Part shown: positions 1 to 6,588 of the stretch, in pieces
How positions within the stretch are numbered: the first letter of the stretch is position 1
Layout: every line of letters starts with the position of its first letter
Assembly (NCBI GenBank): GCA_024226315.1
Contig: JAAELT010000633.1
Coordinates: 1-40,559, forward strand
DNA length: 40,559 bases
From: a bacterium
GTDB lineage: Bacteria > Acidobacteriota > Thermoanaerobaculia > Multivoradales > J023
Direction: 5' to 3'
Translations under genes and position numbers: made by a program
The notes under the pieces: model-generated
Database searches by the model: none
Seen by the model: the letters and a program-made list of their open reading frames with translations, nothing else
What the model was told of the DNA's origin: nothing

Positions 1-77
1 ACCACCATCTCTGCCACTTGGAACTCTGGCCCTGCACTCCAATGGACCTCGAGATCGCCACCACCTATGCCCGCCGC

Positions 78-467
78 TCAACCTCCATGCGTGCACAAAT
101 CTAATTGTCGTTGATGCACAAAAGTAGTTGACATCCAGCAGTTGCGCAGATCGACCACATAGGAATTGAGCTCCTCTTGAGCGTCGTCCCGCAACTGGCG
201 GAACTTCCTCAACAGGGTCTTCTGGTCGCGGTGATCGCGATCGCTCGCGATCAGGAAATCGCGGGCGGTGCGCAGCACCTCGGCCAGCTGGCCCAGCAGC
301 GGCTCCAGCACCTCCGGCAGGGTCGCGGGCAGCAGCCGGCCGAAGGGTCCGTTGAGGATCTCCACCAGCCGCGGCCCGTGGGTGGCCAGCGCCCACAGCA
401 CCACCCGGCACGAGGCCAGGCGCAGCATGAGCATCCTCGAGGGCAGGTTGACGGTTTGGTTTGACAT
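78..467 (-). CDS. Hypothetical protein, 129 aa
   Basis: Unrecognised small protein. I start it at the ATG at 467 because a very strong ribosome binding site (AAAGGAGGTG) lies just upstream; a longer in-frame start at 497 would bury that site. The N-terminal half is helical and leucine-rich (residues about 15-75, with GRLLPATLPEVLEPLLGQL), followed by a charged stretch with DRDHRDQKT. No signal peptide or confident membrane segment is visible. It lies 122 nt downstream of the pterin-dehydratase-like gene on the same strand, so the two may share a transcript. The last 25 residues are Cys/His-rich (NCW, LCTHGG) and could be a replaced tail. No function can be assigned. Confidence 0.55.
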   Translation of the reverse strand: MSNQTVNLPSRMLMLRLASCRVVLWALATHGPRLVEILNGPFGRLLPATLPEVLEPLLGQLAEVLRTARDFLIASDRDHRDQKTLLRKFRQLRDDAQEELNSYVVDLRNCWMSTTFVHQRQLDLCTHGG

Positions 468-589
468 GGCTTTCACCTCCTTTCTCGTGGGCCCCAACGG
501 TCAGAGCCCCGTGCGGTGTCCCGGAATGCCGATGGCTCGGCTCCCCAGGCAAGACCCGCCCCGCCGCGAGGGCGGGGCGGGAAGATGAA

Positions 590-925
590 CTACTCGTCGC
601 CGAGCAGGGTCTTCTGCTTCTGACCGTTGCCGATCTCGCGATCCATGGCCTGGGCGAAGACGACGTCCTCCTCGGTGAGACCACCGTCGGTGGTGGCGGT
701 CACGTAGAGCAGGTTGCGACGGATGTCGATTTCCGGCGCCACGCAGCACACGTCGGCGATGTCGCCGATCTCCCGCACCATTTCGCACGCCTCGCGGTGG
801 TCGGCGAGCTCATAGGCGGTCCAAATCGCAGACGGCTCCTCCTCTCCGAAGCCGCTGGCATTCGGCTCCTTCTCCAGCACCCAGCCCTCGAGCTGGGCCA
901 CGCCTTGTACGACTGAAGGTTTCAT
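590..925 (-). CDS. Pterin-4a-carbinolamine dehydratase-like protein lacking catalytic histidines
   Basis: 111 aa, the normal length for the PCD/DCoH family, which dehydrates 4a-hydroxytetrahydrobiopterin. The family pattern is visible: W15 in LEGWVLEKE, the AxxMVREIGDIAD helix, then APEIDIRRNLLYVTATTD, GGLTEEDVVFAQAMD. In active enzymes the segment before PEI reads HHP and the later strand reads THD. Here those places are VAP and TTD, so all three usual histidines are missing. The fold is probably kept and the activity lost. An AAAGGAG site precedes the ATG at 925. No phenylalanine hydroxylase is nearby. It may be a structural or regulatory relative of PCD. Confidence 0.6.
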   Translation of the reverse strand: MKPSVVQGVAQLEGWVLEKEPNASGFGEEEPSAIWTAYELADHREACEMVREIGDIADVCCVAPEIDIRRNLLYVTATTDGGLTEEDVVFAQAMDREIGNGQKQKTLLGDE

Positions 926-1309
926 GACTTTCTCCTTTCTCCGATTTTTTGGAGGATCGGGAACCTCTCTTTTTTCGTCGCATCGCCTGGGCGTTCGGGT
1001 GCACCTCGGCCGTTCGCCGATCCCGGAATCGGCCGCTATTTGCGAATGCTTCGACTCGCGACGTGGAGAAAATATTGAAGTAGAGAGATCGGTCTTTCAA
1101 CGGCGCGGCGTGCCTATTTCTCTAAAAAAGAGACTCGGAATCGGCACAAGGCGCCTAATCCGTGCCTGAGATCGCAAATAAGAGAGCGCAATCTGCGCAA
1201 AGAGAGATGCCCGAGCCCCGTCGGGTTCTCTCGAGGGAGAGACGGTTACGAGGCCGTCCGAGGCTTCGAGGAGGGGCTCGTAGCCCGGTGGGGATGGGCC
1301 GGGGCGGCG
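926..1309. other. Intergenic region without a convincing gene
   Basis: This stretch is more A/T-rich near 930-1150 than its surroundings, fitting a promoter region for the leftward gene starting at 925. It holds a small TCTCT/AGAGA hairpin near 1119-1133 and a longer stem-loop at 1202-1232 described separately. The open frames crossing it are short, start poorly and have low-complexity composition. Confidence 0.5.
1202..1232 (-). terminator. Candidate hairpin terminator after the XRE gene
   Basis: Inverted repeat: GAGAGA (1202-1207) and CCCGA (1210-1214) pair with TCGGG (1221-1225) and TCTCTC (1227-1232) around a 6-nt loop. Read on the reverse strand, the stem ends in a short CTCTCTTTG tract. 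It lies 78 nt after the XRE stop codon. The T-run is weak, so termination is only inferred. Confidence 0.35.
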
Positions 1310-1849
1310 CTACGAGCCCGGGCGGGCTCGGCCGGCGGCCAGTCTGTAGAGCTCGAGGAAGGAGTCGAGCAGGGACCGGAGCCTGGCGTCGCGCCGGTCG
1401 CGGGCGTCTCGGTCGTCGTCGTGGAGATCGACGATCGCGCGGCGCTGGCGGTTGAGGGCCACCACGTCGTGCGGGTCGAGGCCGGTGAGGTCGAGGGCCC
1501 GGACGGCCTCGACCTGCTCGTCGACGCCGGGCTCGTCATATCGGCCCGCGGACTCTCGCACCTCGCCGGGCTGGCCGGCGATCGCGAACCTGGAGGCCGC
1601 GAACTCTTCGGTCAGCACGTGGCCGAGCAGCCAGCCCAGCTGCTCCAGGTCGAGGCCGGCGCCCTTGCGCGCCAGGTCGGGCAGATTGTTCATCGGCACG
1701 TTGATCCCGCGGCGGTATCGGCTGAGGGCGTTGTCGCTGATGCCCGCTTTCTTGCCGAGCTCGGCCTGGGTGCTGGCGCCGGATTGCCGGATCAGGAGAT
1801 CGAGGAGCTTCGGCATGATCCGGTGGAGGATGTCGTTGACCGTGGCCAT
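1310..1849 (-). CDS. XRE/HTH family DNA-binding regulator
   Basis: 179 aa. Residues about 14-65 form a Cro/CI-type helix-turn-helix: the run QAELGKKAGISDNALSRYRR matches the family pattern, followed by GINVPMNNLPDLARKGAG. The rest is charged and ends in an arginine- and aspartate-rich helix (RQRRAIVDLHDDDRDARD), possibly for oligomerisation. I start it at the ATG at 1849; an upstream in-frame extension to 1993 is low-complexity and has no recognisable domain. It follows the TPR gene on the same strand after 198 nt. Two AAACGTTT palindromes lie in that gap and are the obvious candidate operators. Likely a local repressor of this gene cluster. Confidence 0.75.
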   Translation of the reverse strand: MATVNDILHRIMPKLLDLLIRQSGASTQAELGKKAGISDNALSRYRRGINVPMNNLPDLARKGAGLDLEQLGWLLGHVLTEEFAASRFAIAGQPGEVRESAGRYDEPGVDEQVEAVRALDLTGLDPHDVVALNRQRRAIVDLHDDDRDARDRRDARLRSLLDSFLELYRLAAGRARPGS

Positions 1850-1944
1850 CGCCGGATCACTAGCACACGGCCTGGCGCCGCTCAATCGGCGCGATATGCC
1901 TATACCGCCGGGCCGAGCGGCCTGACCCGGGCGGGCCGGCCCAC

Positions 1945-2028
1945 ATAAACGTTTATTTCCCGGGCACGAGGTTGCCCCTTGCGGCGTAGGCACGAGATGC
2001 CTATTCGCCGGCTGTGGCCGAAACGTTT
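1945..2028. promoter_or_regulatory. Two AAACGTTT palindromes upstream of the XRE gene
   Basis: ATAAACGTTTAT (1945-1956) is a perfect 12-bp palindrome, and its core AAACGTTT recurs at 2021-2028. The two centres are 74 bp apart, close to seven helical turns. Both are A/T-rich in a GC-rich neighbourhood and lie between the TPR stop and the XRE start. They could be paired operators for the XRE protein; this is inferred from position and symmetry. Confidence 0.4.
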
Positions 2029-2047
2029 TTCTCGCCGGAGGCCGGAA

Positions 2048-3040
2048 TCAGAGCGCCGGGCAGGGCGCCAGCCGGCTGGCCGCCTGCTTGAGCGCCGCCG
2101 CGGCCTCGGGGATCATCTCGCGGGCGGCCGCGGCCAGGGCGCGGAGCGGGCCGGTGAGGGCGTGGCCGGCCGTGATCACCTCCGCCGCCTCGCCGCAGAT
2201 CAAGCGCACCGCCGGCGGCTCGGGCGAGACCTCCGCCATGTCGCCCACGATGGCGGCCAACTCGGGCGCGGCCTTCAGCGCCACCAACGACCGCCGGGCG
2301 ATGTCGAGCGCCTGCCAGGCTTCGCGACGATTGCCGAGCCGCTTGTGGATCAAGCCGCGGGTCCACCACAGCTTGGCGCGTTGCATCTTGTGGCGGTCTT
2401 TGAGGTGAGGGTGCAGCTCGTCGCAGAGCTTGAGGGCCTTGCGGGCCTCCTCGTCGGTGCCTTTGGCCAAAGCGGTCGTGTAGTTGTGAATGGCGTTGCT
2501 ATATCTGTTGTCGTCAGGAGACGTCGCCGCGAGGCATCGCTCTAGTTCGCGGGTCGCGGCTCGGTACTCTCCTCGGTTGTACAACGCGATTCCGAGCGCC
2601 TCCAGAGCGCGTGCGCGCTCGACGCCAGCAGTCATCCGGAGGGCCGCCTGCGCATCGATAACGGCTTCGCGAAGTCGCCCCTGGTAGATCGCGATGATCG
2701 CGCGTCGGCGAATGAGGTCGCCTTTCATTTCCTCCGGAGCCGCTTCAAGGGCGATCTCGATTGCCCGACTTGCGTGCGCTGGGCGATTGCAGAACCGCAA
2801 GGCCGAAGCAAGCCTCGCAAAGCTCCAAGCTCTGGCCTCACTCGACCCGAGGCGATATGCGATGCGGCAGCACAACCTCGCTACGCTCAGACTGTCGCCG
2901 TCACCATTTGTCACCTTGTCGTCCACGAGCCGGCAGAGGCGCTTGAGGATGTGGGGGCTCACATGGTGCTTGCCCAAACCTGGCGACTGGCCGCTTGCTA
3001 GTTCGCGGGCAAGGCGTTCAGATCTCCGTTGAGGGGCCAT
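2048..3040 (-). CDS. TPR-repeat protein
   Basis: 330 aa, almost entirely helical with tetratricopeptide-like repeats from about residue 65 to 290. Examples are ARAWSFARLASALRFCNRP, RARALEALGIALYNRGEYRA and MQRAKLWWTRGLIHKRLGNR. The arginine-rich N-terminus shows no clear helix-turn-helix, and there is no signal peptide. Proteins of this kind often scaffold or modulate a neighbouring regulator. This one lies upstream of the XRE gene and divergent from the RadC-like operon, so it may link the two. A TAAGAT -10-like box (3049-3054) is only 8 nt before the ATG, suggesting a leaderless or very short leader. Confidence 0.7.
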   Translation of the reverse strand: MAPQRRSERLARELASGQSPGLGKHHVSPHILKRLCRLVDDKVTNGDGDSLSVARLCCRIAYRLGSSEARAWSFARLASALRFCNRPAHASRAIEIALEAAPEEMKGDLIRRRAIIAIYQGRLREAVIDAQAALRMTAGVERARALEALGIALYNRGEYRAATRELERCLAATSPDDNRYSNAIHNYTTALAKGTDEEARKALKLCDELHPHLKDRHKMQRAKLWWTRGLIHKRLGNRREAWQALDIARRSLVALKAAPELAAIVGDMAEVSPEPPAVRLICGEAAEVITAGHALTGPLRALAAAAREMIPEAAAALKQAASRLAPCPAL

Positions 3041-3381
3041 TGAGCTAGATCTTACACAGAAATAGGGGGGCGAAAAGCCCCCCGTGATCCGCTAAAGAAA
3101 AGCTACCCGTCCGAGACGATCAACGGGCCCATTCCCGCACGTACGCTGGTCTTGGTCTTCACGGCCGAAACCCTCCGTCGCTCTCACCCTCTGGCGACAT
3201 TGCCGTTGTCGGAGCGTTGGGCCAAGAATACAGGGGTCCCAACGAATCGACCGACCGGTCGGTTGATTCAATCAAGGTGTTTCGCAAATGGATCCCGTGA
3301 AACTACTGTTCTCCACGAACGCAGAAACCGCTCCTTTTCTTCGCGCCTTGCCGCGCACCCTTCAACCGCGGAGGACCGACC
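3041..3381. other. Divergent intergenic region
   Basis: Contains the 5' regions of the leftward TPR gene and the rightward three-gene operon. It carries a TAAGAT -10-like box (reverse strand, 3049-3054) and a perfect inverted repeat (3066-3084). No gene is supported in it; the forward frame at 3152-3385 has no recognisable features. It contains short CGACCGACCGGTCGGTTG-type symmetry near 3249-3266. Confidence 0.5.
3066..3084. repeat. Perfect GGGGGGC/GCCCCCC inverted repeat
   Basis: A 7-bp perfect stem (3066-3072 with 3078-3084) encloses the loop GAAAA. No T-run follows on either strand in the correct place, and no gene ends here, so it is not an ordinary terminator. It sits where the -35 region of the TPR promoter would be, so it may be an operator or a leader hairpin. 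Confidence 0.6.
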
Positions 3382-3915
3382 ATGAACCGACCCGCAGAAC
3401 CCCCCGAACCCGAGCCCCTCACCCTCCTCGAAGTCGCCCTGCTGGTGGAAGGCCACGAGATCCCACCCGCGAGCCGGCGCCGCCTCCGCCGCTTCCACCG
3501 CGCCGACCCGCGGCTGAAAGAGCCGCTCGGCGAGCTCGAGAGCCTGGCCGTCGACGCCGGCGTCGACGATCTCGTGGACGGACTGTTCTACAACCGGGAG
3601 GTCGATCGCCTGCTCGACGCCGGCGACTGGGCACACCCCGCCGAGGTGCTCGACCCGCACGGCGACGTCGGCATCTCCTACCCCGAGCTGCTGGCCGTCG
3701 CCGACGCTCGGGCCCGGCGCACGGGGGACGACCAGCGCGTCGCCGAAGTGCGCGAGAAGCTCGCCCGCACCGTGGCCGAGCGGGCGACGAAAGACGATCT
3801 GGTGCGCAAGATCCTGGAGCCCGTGCTGGGCCTGGACCGGGAAGAGGTCAAGCGCCTGTTCAGCCAGGCCCTGGTCGAGCTGTGGAGCGTACGGCACGGG
3901 GGTGAGGGCTCATGA
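3382..3915 (+). CDS. Unknown protein, first gene of RadC-like operon
   Basis: 177 aa, acidic and mostly helical. Not recognised. It begins with a proline/glutamate-rich tail (PAEPPEPEPL), then LLEVALLVEGHEIPPASRRR, suggesting a small helical module. The C-terminal half (residues 120-170) is amphipathic and charged, ending in EEVKRLFSQALVELW. No membrane segment or catalytic motif is visible. Its TGA overlaps the ATG of the next gene by 4 nt (ATGA), so the two are translationally coupled and probably work together. Confidence 0.65.
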   Translation: MNRPAEPPEPEPLTLLEVALLVEGHEIPPASRRRLRRFHRADPRLKEPLGELESLAVDAGVDDLVDGLFYNREVDRLLDAGDWAHPAEVLDPHGDVGISYPELLAVADARARRTGDDQRVAEVREKLARTVAERATKDDLVRKILEPVLGLDREEVKRLFSQALVELWSVRHGGEGS

Positions 3916-5117
3916 CCGCCGACAAACGCGGCACACCCGCCGAGATCCGGGTACGAATGCTCGTCGACCTCGATCAGATCCGGGACCACGAGCTGCTCGC
4001 CCTGGTGCTCATCACCGGCAGCAGACGCGGCCGGCGCGGTGATCTTCCCCGGAAGAGCTGGAGCTGCGTGGAGCTCGCCCAGACGCTGATGGCCGACGCC
4101 GGCGGCACGCTGATCGACCTGGTGCGCAAGACCCGCGACGAAAAGCTCGACCTCTCGATGTACAGCATCGGCCGCTCGATCGGCGCCCACCTGATCGCCT
4201 GCGTGGAGCTGGCCGACCGCTGGCACCGCGGCTTCGACGGCCCGGGTGACGGCCACCTGCGCACCGAGGACAGGTCGGAGCTGCTCGAACGCGTGTTCCG
4301 GCGGCAGGGCCGGGTCTCCGAAGGACGGCTCCTCTCGATCATTTTGGGCGTCACGCACCCGGGCTCGGAGAGCGCGCGCTGCCTGCTCGACGCTTTCGGC
4401 AGTCCTCACGAACTGATGACCTCTCTGACCCTCGACGGTTTCGAGACGCTGCGCAAGAACGAGCGCCCCCACATGCGGCTGGCGGGCACCCGGTGCGATC
4501 TCGACCTCGGCGTCGGCTGCCGCCTGGTGGCGGGCGTCGAGCTGGCGCGCCGCTACAAGGCGCAGGCGGGCAGGAAGCCCCTGCGGATCGACGTGGGCGC
4601 GCTGGGGCTCTCCTCGCCCGAGCTGCTGCGGCTGCTCGATCCCGGCAGCACCGGCGACCGGGAAGAGCGCGAGAGCCTCATCGAGGTGCTGCGCTCCCAC
4701 CCGGCGCTTGCCAACGACTTCGCCCGGCTCGACGCGCTGGCCCGCGACGCGCGGACCGCGAGCTACGCCGAGGCGATCGAGCTGCATCAGATGTTCGAGC
4801 AATTGCGCAAGCGCCAGACCTGGGCGACCCCGGTGGACGTGCTGGGCGACCGGGTGCCGTATCGTGGCCTGCTGGCGATCACAGCCGCGCGCATCGAGCG
4901 CTCGAAGAACACGCCCAGACGCCTGCTGCAGCTCCAGGACCGACTGCAGCGAGCGGAGGAGGAGGCGATAGGACCGCCGCTCGAGGCGTTCGTCGATTCC
5001 CTGGTGGCGCTCGAGATCTCGGAATCGGGAGCCCGCAGAGCGCTCGAAGCCACCCGGCAGCGCCATGAGGCCGGCGTCGGAGGAACCGAGGCCGCGGCGC
5101 CGGGGCGAGCACCATGA
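3912..5117 (+). CDS. Protein with two RadC N-terminal-like domains and no JAB domain
   Basis: 401 aa. Residues about 12-104 resemble the N-terminal helical (HhH-type) region of RadC/UPF0758: RDHELLALVLITGS, then SCVELAQTLMADAGGTLIDL and a final HLIACVELADRW. Residues about 122-215 repeat the same plan (SELLERVF, GRLLSIILGVTHPGS, SARCLLDAFGSPHELM, GCRLVAGVELARRYK). Canonical RadC has one such region followed by an MPN/JAB metalloprotease-like domain with an HxH...D site; nothing like that is present. The last 180 residues are helical and unrecognised. The gene overlaps both neighbours by 4 nt. A DNA-structure-binding or adaptor role is possible but inferred. Confidence 0.7.
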   Translation: MTADKRGTPAEIRVRMLVDLDQIRDHELLALVLITGSRRGRRGDLPRKSWSCVELAQTLMADAGGTLIDLVRKTRDEKLDLSMYSIGRSIGAHLIACVELADRWHRGFDGPGDGHLRTEDRSELLERVFRRQGRVSEGRLLSIILGVTHPGSESARCLLDAFGSPHELMTSLTLDGFETLRKNERPHMRLAGTRCDLDLGVGCRLVAGVELARRYKAQAGRKPLRIDVGALGLSSPELLRLLDPGSTGDREERESLIEVLRSHPALANDFARLDALARDARTASYAEAIELHQMFEQLRKRQTWATPVDVLGDRVPYRGLLAITAARIERSKNTPRRLLQLQDRLQRAEEEAIGPPLEAFVDSLVALEISESGARRALEATRQRHEAGVGGTEAAAPGRAP

Positions 5118-5542
5118 CCCGGGAGAGCCCGATGGGTGAGGCCGGGGTACGTCGCCTTCGTGAGCTGCAGGAAGACCGGGATCGCGTGACCGCCCGGCAA
5201 ACGGCGTGGCCGGAAGACTCGCCACTGTCGGAGGCGGAGCTGCGCGAAGTGCTCGAAACCGCGCGGTCGACGTTGGTGGCGACTCATCGACACATGGAGG
5301 ATCTCTTCGCGTGCCTCCCCATGCCGGCCGACTACGACGAGAACCGGGAGCTCTCCTACGACTATCCCCGGACCATCTACTTCGGGCTGCACACCGCTGT
5401 CTTCTACCTCATGGAGCTGTTCGACGCGGAAACCCACGACGGCTTCATCCGGCGGGTTCTCGAGGCGACGCCGGAAAGCTTGTGGAAGGAGTGGGCCGAG
5501 TTGCGGCCTCGGCTTGGGTCGAGGACGACCGGGTACGGCTGA
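5114..5542 (+). CDS. Unknown protein, third gene of RadC-like operon
   Basis: 142 aa, start ATG overlapping the previous stop by 4 nt. Not recognised. The first 70 residues are charged and helical (RRLRELQEDRDRVTARQTAW, then SEAELREVLETARSTL). A Tyr-rich central segment (YDENRELSYDYPRTIYFGLH) is followed by the hydrophobic TAVFYLMELFDAET. There is no signal peptide. The tight overlaps suggest equal expression of the three operon proteins and a possible complex. The C-terminus runs into the dispersed repeat area just downstream, so the tail RLGSRTTGYG may not be original. Confidence 0.6.
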   Translation: MTRESPMGEAGVRRLRELQEDRDRVTARQTAWPEDSPLSEAELREVLETARSTLVATHRHMEDLFACLPMPADYDENRELSYDYPRTIYFGLHTAVFYLMELFDAETHDGFIRRVLEATPESLWKEWAELRPRLGSRTTGYG

Positions 5543-5645
5543 CCGATGTCCCCGGCCGACCGATGTCCCTGGCACCCTGGCTGGTGGCGCAGGTATCGGC
5601 AAACGGAGCCTCACCCGAGCCGGGATGTGGGTCGACGGTGAGCCT
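5538..5645. repeat. Dispersed repeat block between operon and VapBC
   Basis: Two pieces. The first (about 5540-5573) has near-repeats of GACCGATGTCC and CTGGCAC related to the tandem block at 6404-6485. The second (5593-5640) is about 90% identical by eye to 13895-13942 and encodes RSLTxxGMWVDG in both places. No gene is supported between 5543 and 5738. Confidence 0.6.
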
Positions 5646-5738
5646 ATCCAACCCATCATCGCTGGCGGCCTCCTCGAGCGTGGTACGATAAATGGTGGAA
5701 ACGCGTCCTGCCCGGGATGCCAAAGGGAGGCAAAGCTG

Positions 5739-5963
5739 GTGACTCGCGGAATCGAACAAGCCATCCTCGAACTGAGAAAAGAGCCCGAGAAACCTGTCGT
5801 AGCGGAGGTTGATGGTCTGGTAATCGAGCTGCGCTACCAGGGAGAACGCACCGCGGACGACATCTTCGATGAAGTCGGCGCTTGGGAAGGGGAGACCGCC
5901 GAGGAGGTCCGAGAGCTGATTCACAGCAGCCGCGTCGATTCCCAGGATCCTCCGGCGTTTTGA
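5739..5963 (+). CDS. Antitoxin of VapBC module
   Basis: 74 aa. I choose the GTG at 5739 because GGGAGG lies 8 nt upstream and the longer frame from 5514 only translates repeat DNA. The sequence (TRGIEQAILELRKEPEKPVV, then AEVDGLVIELRYQGE) looks like a small antitoxin with an N-terminal strand/helix and an acidic C-terminal tail (EVGAWEGETAEEV). No classical AbrB or ribbon-helix-helix signature is clear. It is followed by a PIN toxin whose TTG start overlaps its stop (TTGA). The pair is probably autoregulated. A TGGTACGAT box at 5685-5693 may be an extended -10. Confidence 0.7.
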   Translation: MTRGIEQAILELRKEPEKPVVAEVDGLVIELRYQGERTADDIFDEVGAWEGETAEEVRELIHSSRVDSQDPPAF

Positions 5964-6394
5964 TCTACCTGCTCGACGCGAACACGGTGATCGCCCGGCT
6001 GAACGGCGACCTGCGGGTGGCCACGCAGCTCAAACGGCTGAAAACCGAAGATGTAGCCCTGTGCTCCCCGGTTCTCGCCGAGCTCGAATACGGGGCCTGG
6101 TACTCGCAGCGCAGAGAGGAGAACCTCGAAAAACTGCACCGGCTGGCGAGCGGGATGCGATTCGAGCCCTTCGGCTTTGGCGCCTCAAGGCATTTTGGGC
6201 GGCTCAAGGCGACCCTACGGCGTCAGGGAATCAACAAGACCGATTTCGATCTGGCTATTGCCGCGATCGCGCTGGATCTTGGAGCCATCGTGGTTTCAGA
6301 TGACCACGCTTTCCACGATGGTTCTATTGAGGACCTCCAGGTCGAAAACTGGCTGGACGAAGCCGACTTTCAGACCTCCTCCGAGTCGACTTAG
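5960..6394 (+). CDS. vapC: PIN-domain toxin, VapC family
   Basis: 144 aa, a full-length PIN endoribonuclease. The start is TTG (5960), overlapping the antitoxin TGA by 4 nt. The first acidic residue is in LIYLLDANTVIARL, the second in VLAELEYGAW, and the last ones in NKTDFDLAIAAIALDLGAIV followed by SDDHAF. These match the metal-binding acidic cluster of VapC RNases, which cleave tRNA or rRNA. The weak start codon and coupling would keep toxin below antitoxin. It ends just before a tandem repeat block, and the toxin itself appears intact. Confidence 0.88.
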   Translation: MIYLLDANTVIARLNGDLRVATQLKRLKTEDVALCSPVLAELEYGAWYSQRREENLEKLHRLASGMRFEPFGFGASRHFGRLKATLRRQGINKTDFDLAIAAIALDLGAIVVSDDHAFHDGSIEDLQVENWLDEADFQTSSEST

Positions 6395-6403
6395 TCGTCG
6401 CCG

Positions 6404-6485
6404 AGCCTGACCGACTTCCAGCCTGACCGACTTCCCCAGCCTGACCGACTTCCCTGGCACGCCGGTCCGGACACGCCGGTCCGGA
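6404..6485. repeat. Short tandem repeats after VapBC
   Basis: Three copies of AGCCTGACCGACTTCC(C) with a 16-18 bp period (6404-6454), then two exact copies of the 14-bp unit CACGCCGGTCCGGA (6458-6471, 6472-6485). The first motif is echoed at 5540-5573. Non-coding by appearance. Confidence 0.8.
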
Positions 6486-6514
6486 GCGACACCCATGTCT
6501 GGGTCTTTCTTCGT
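6486..6514 (+). pseudogene. Possible vapC 5' relic
   Basis: GAC ACC CAT GTC TGG GTC TTT reads DTHVWVF, the hallmark start of one VapC subfamily, and closely matches the start of the truncated vapC at 7870 (DTHVWVWW). It is followed a few bases later by the same repeat that truncates that gene. Only about 8 codons match, so this could be chance. Confidence 0.3.
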
Positions 6515-6518
6515 GACC

Positions 6519-6554
6519 GAGGTGACCGAGGAGGGTGGCACCCCGTCTGGTCGG
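6519..6554. repeat. Dispersed repeat, copy 1 (TGACCGAGGAGGGTGGCACC family)
   Basis: The core TGACCGAGGAGGGTGGCACC and the following CCGTCTGGTCGGT are identical to 8014-8046. An extra partial TGACCGAGG precedes it. It lies in the gap between the vapC stop and the leftward esterase-like gene. Confidence 0.8.
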
Positions 6555-6588
6555 TTCGGATCCGCGAGGCGCGCCGGGGCGGCCGTCG

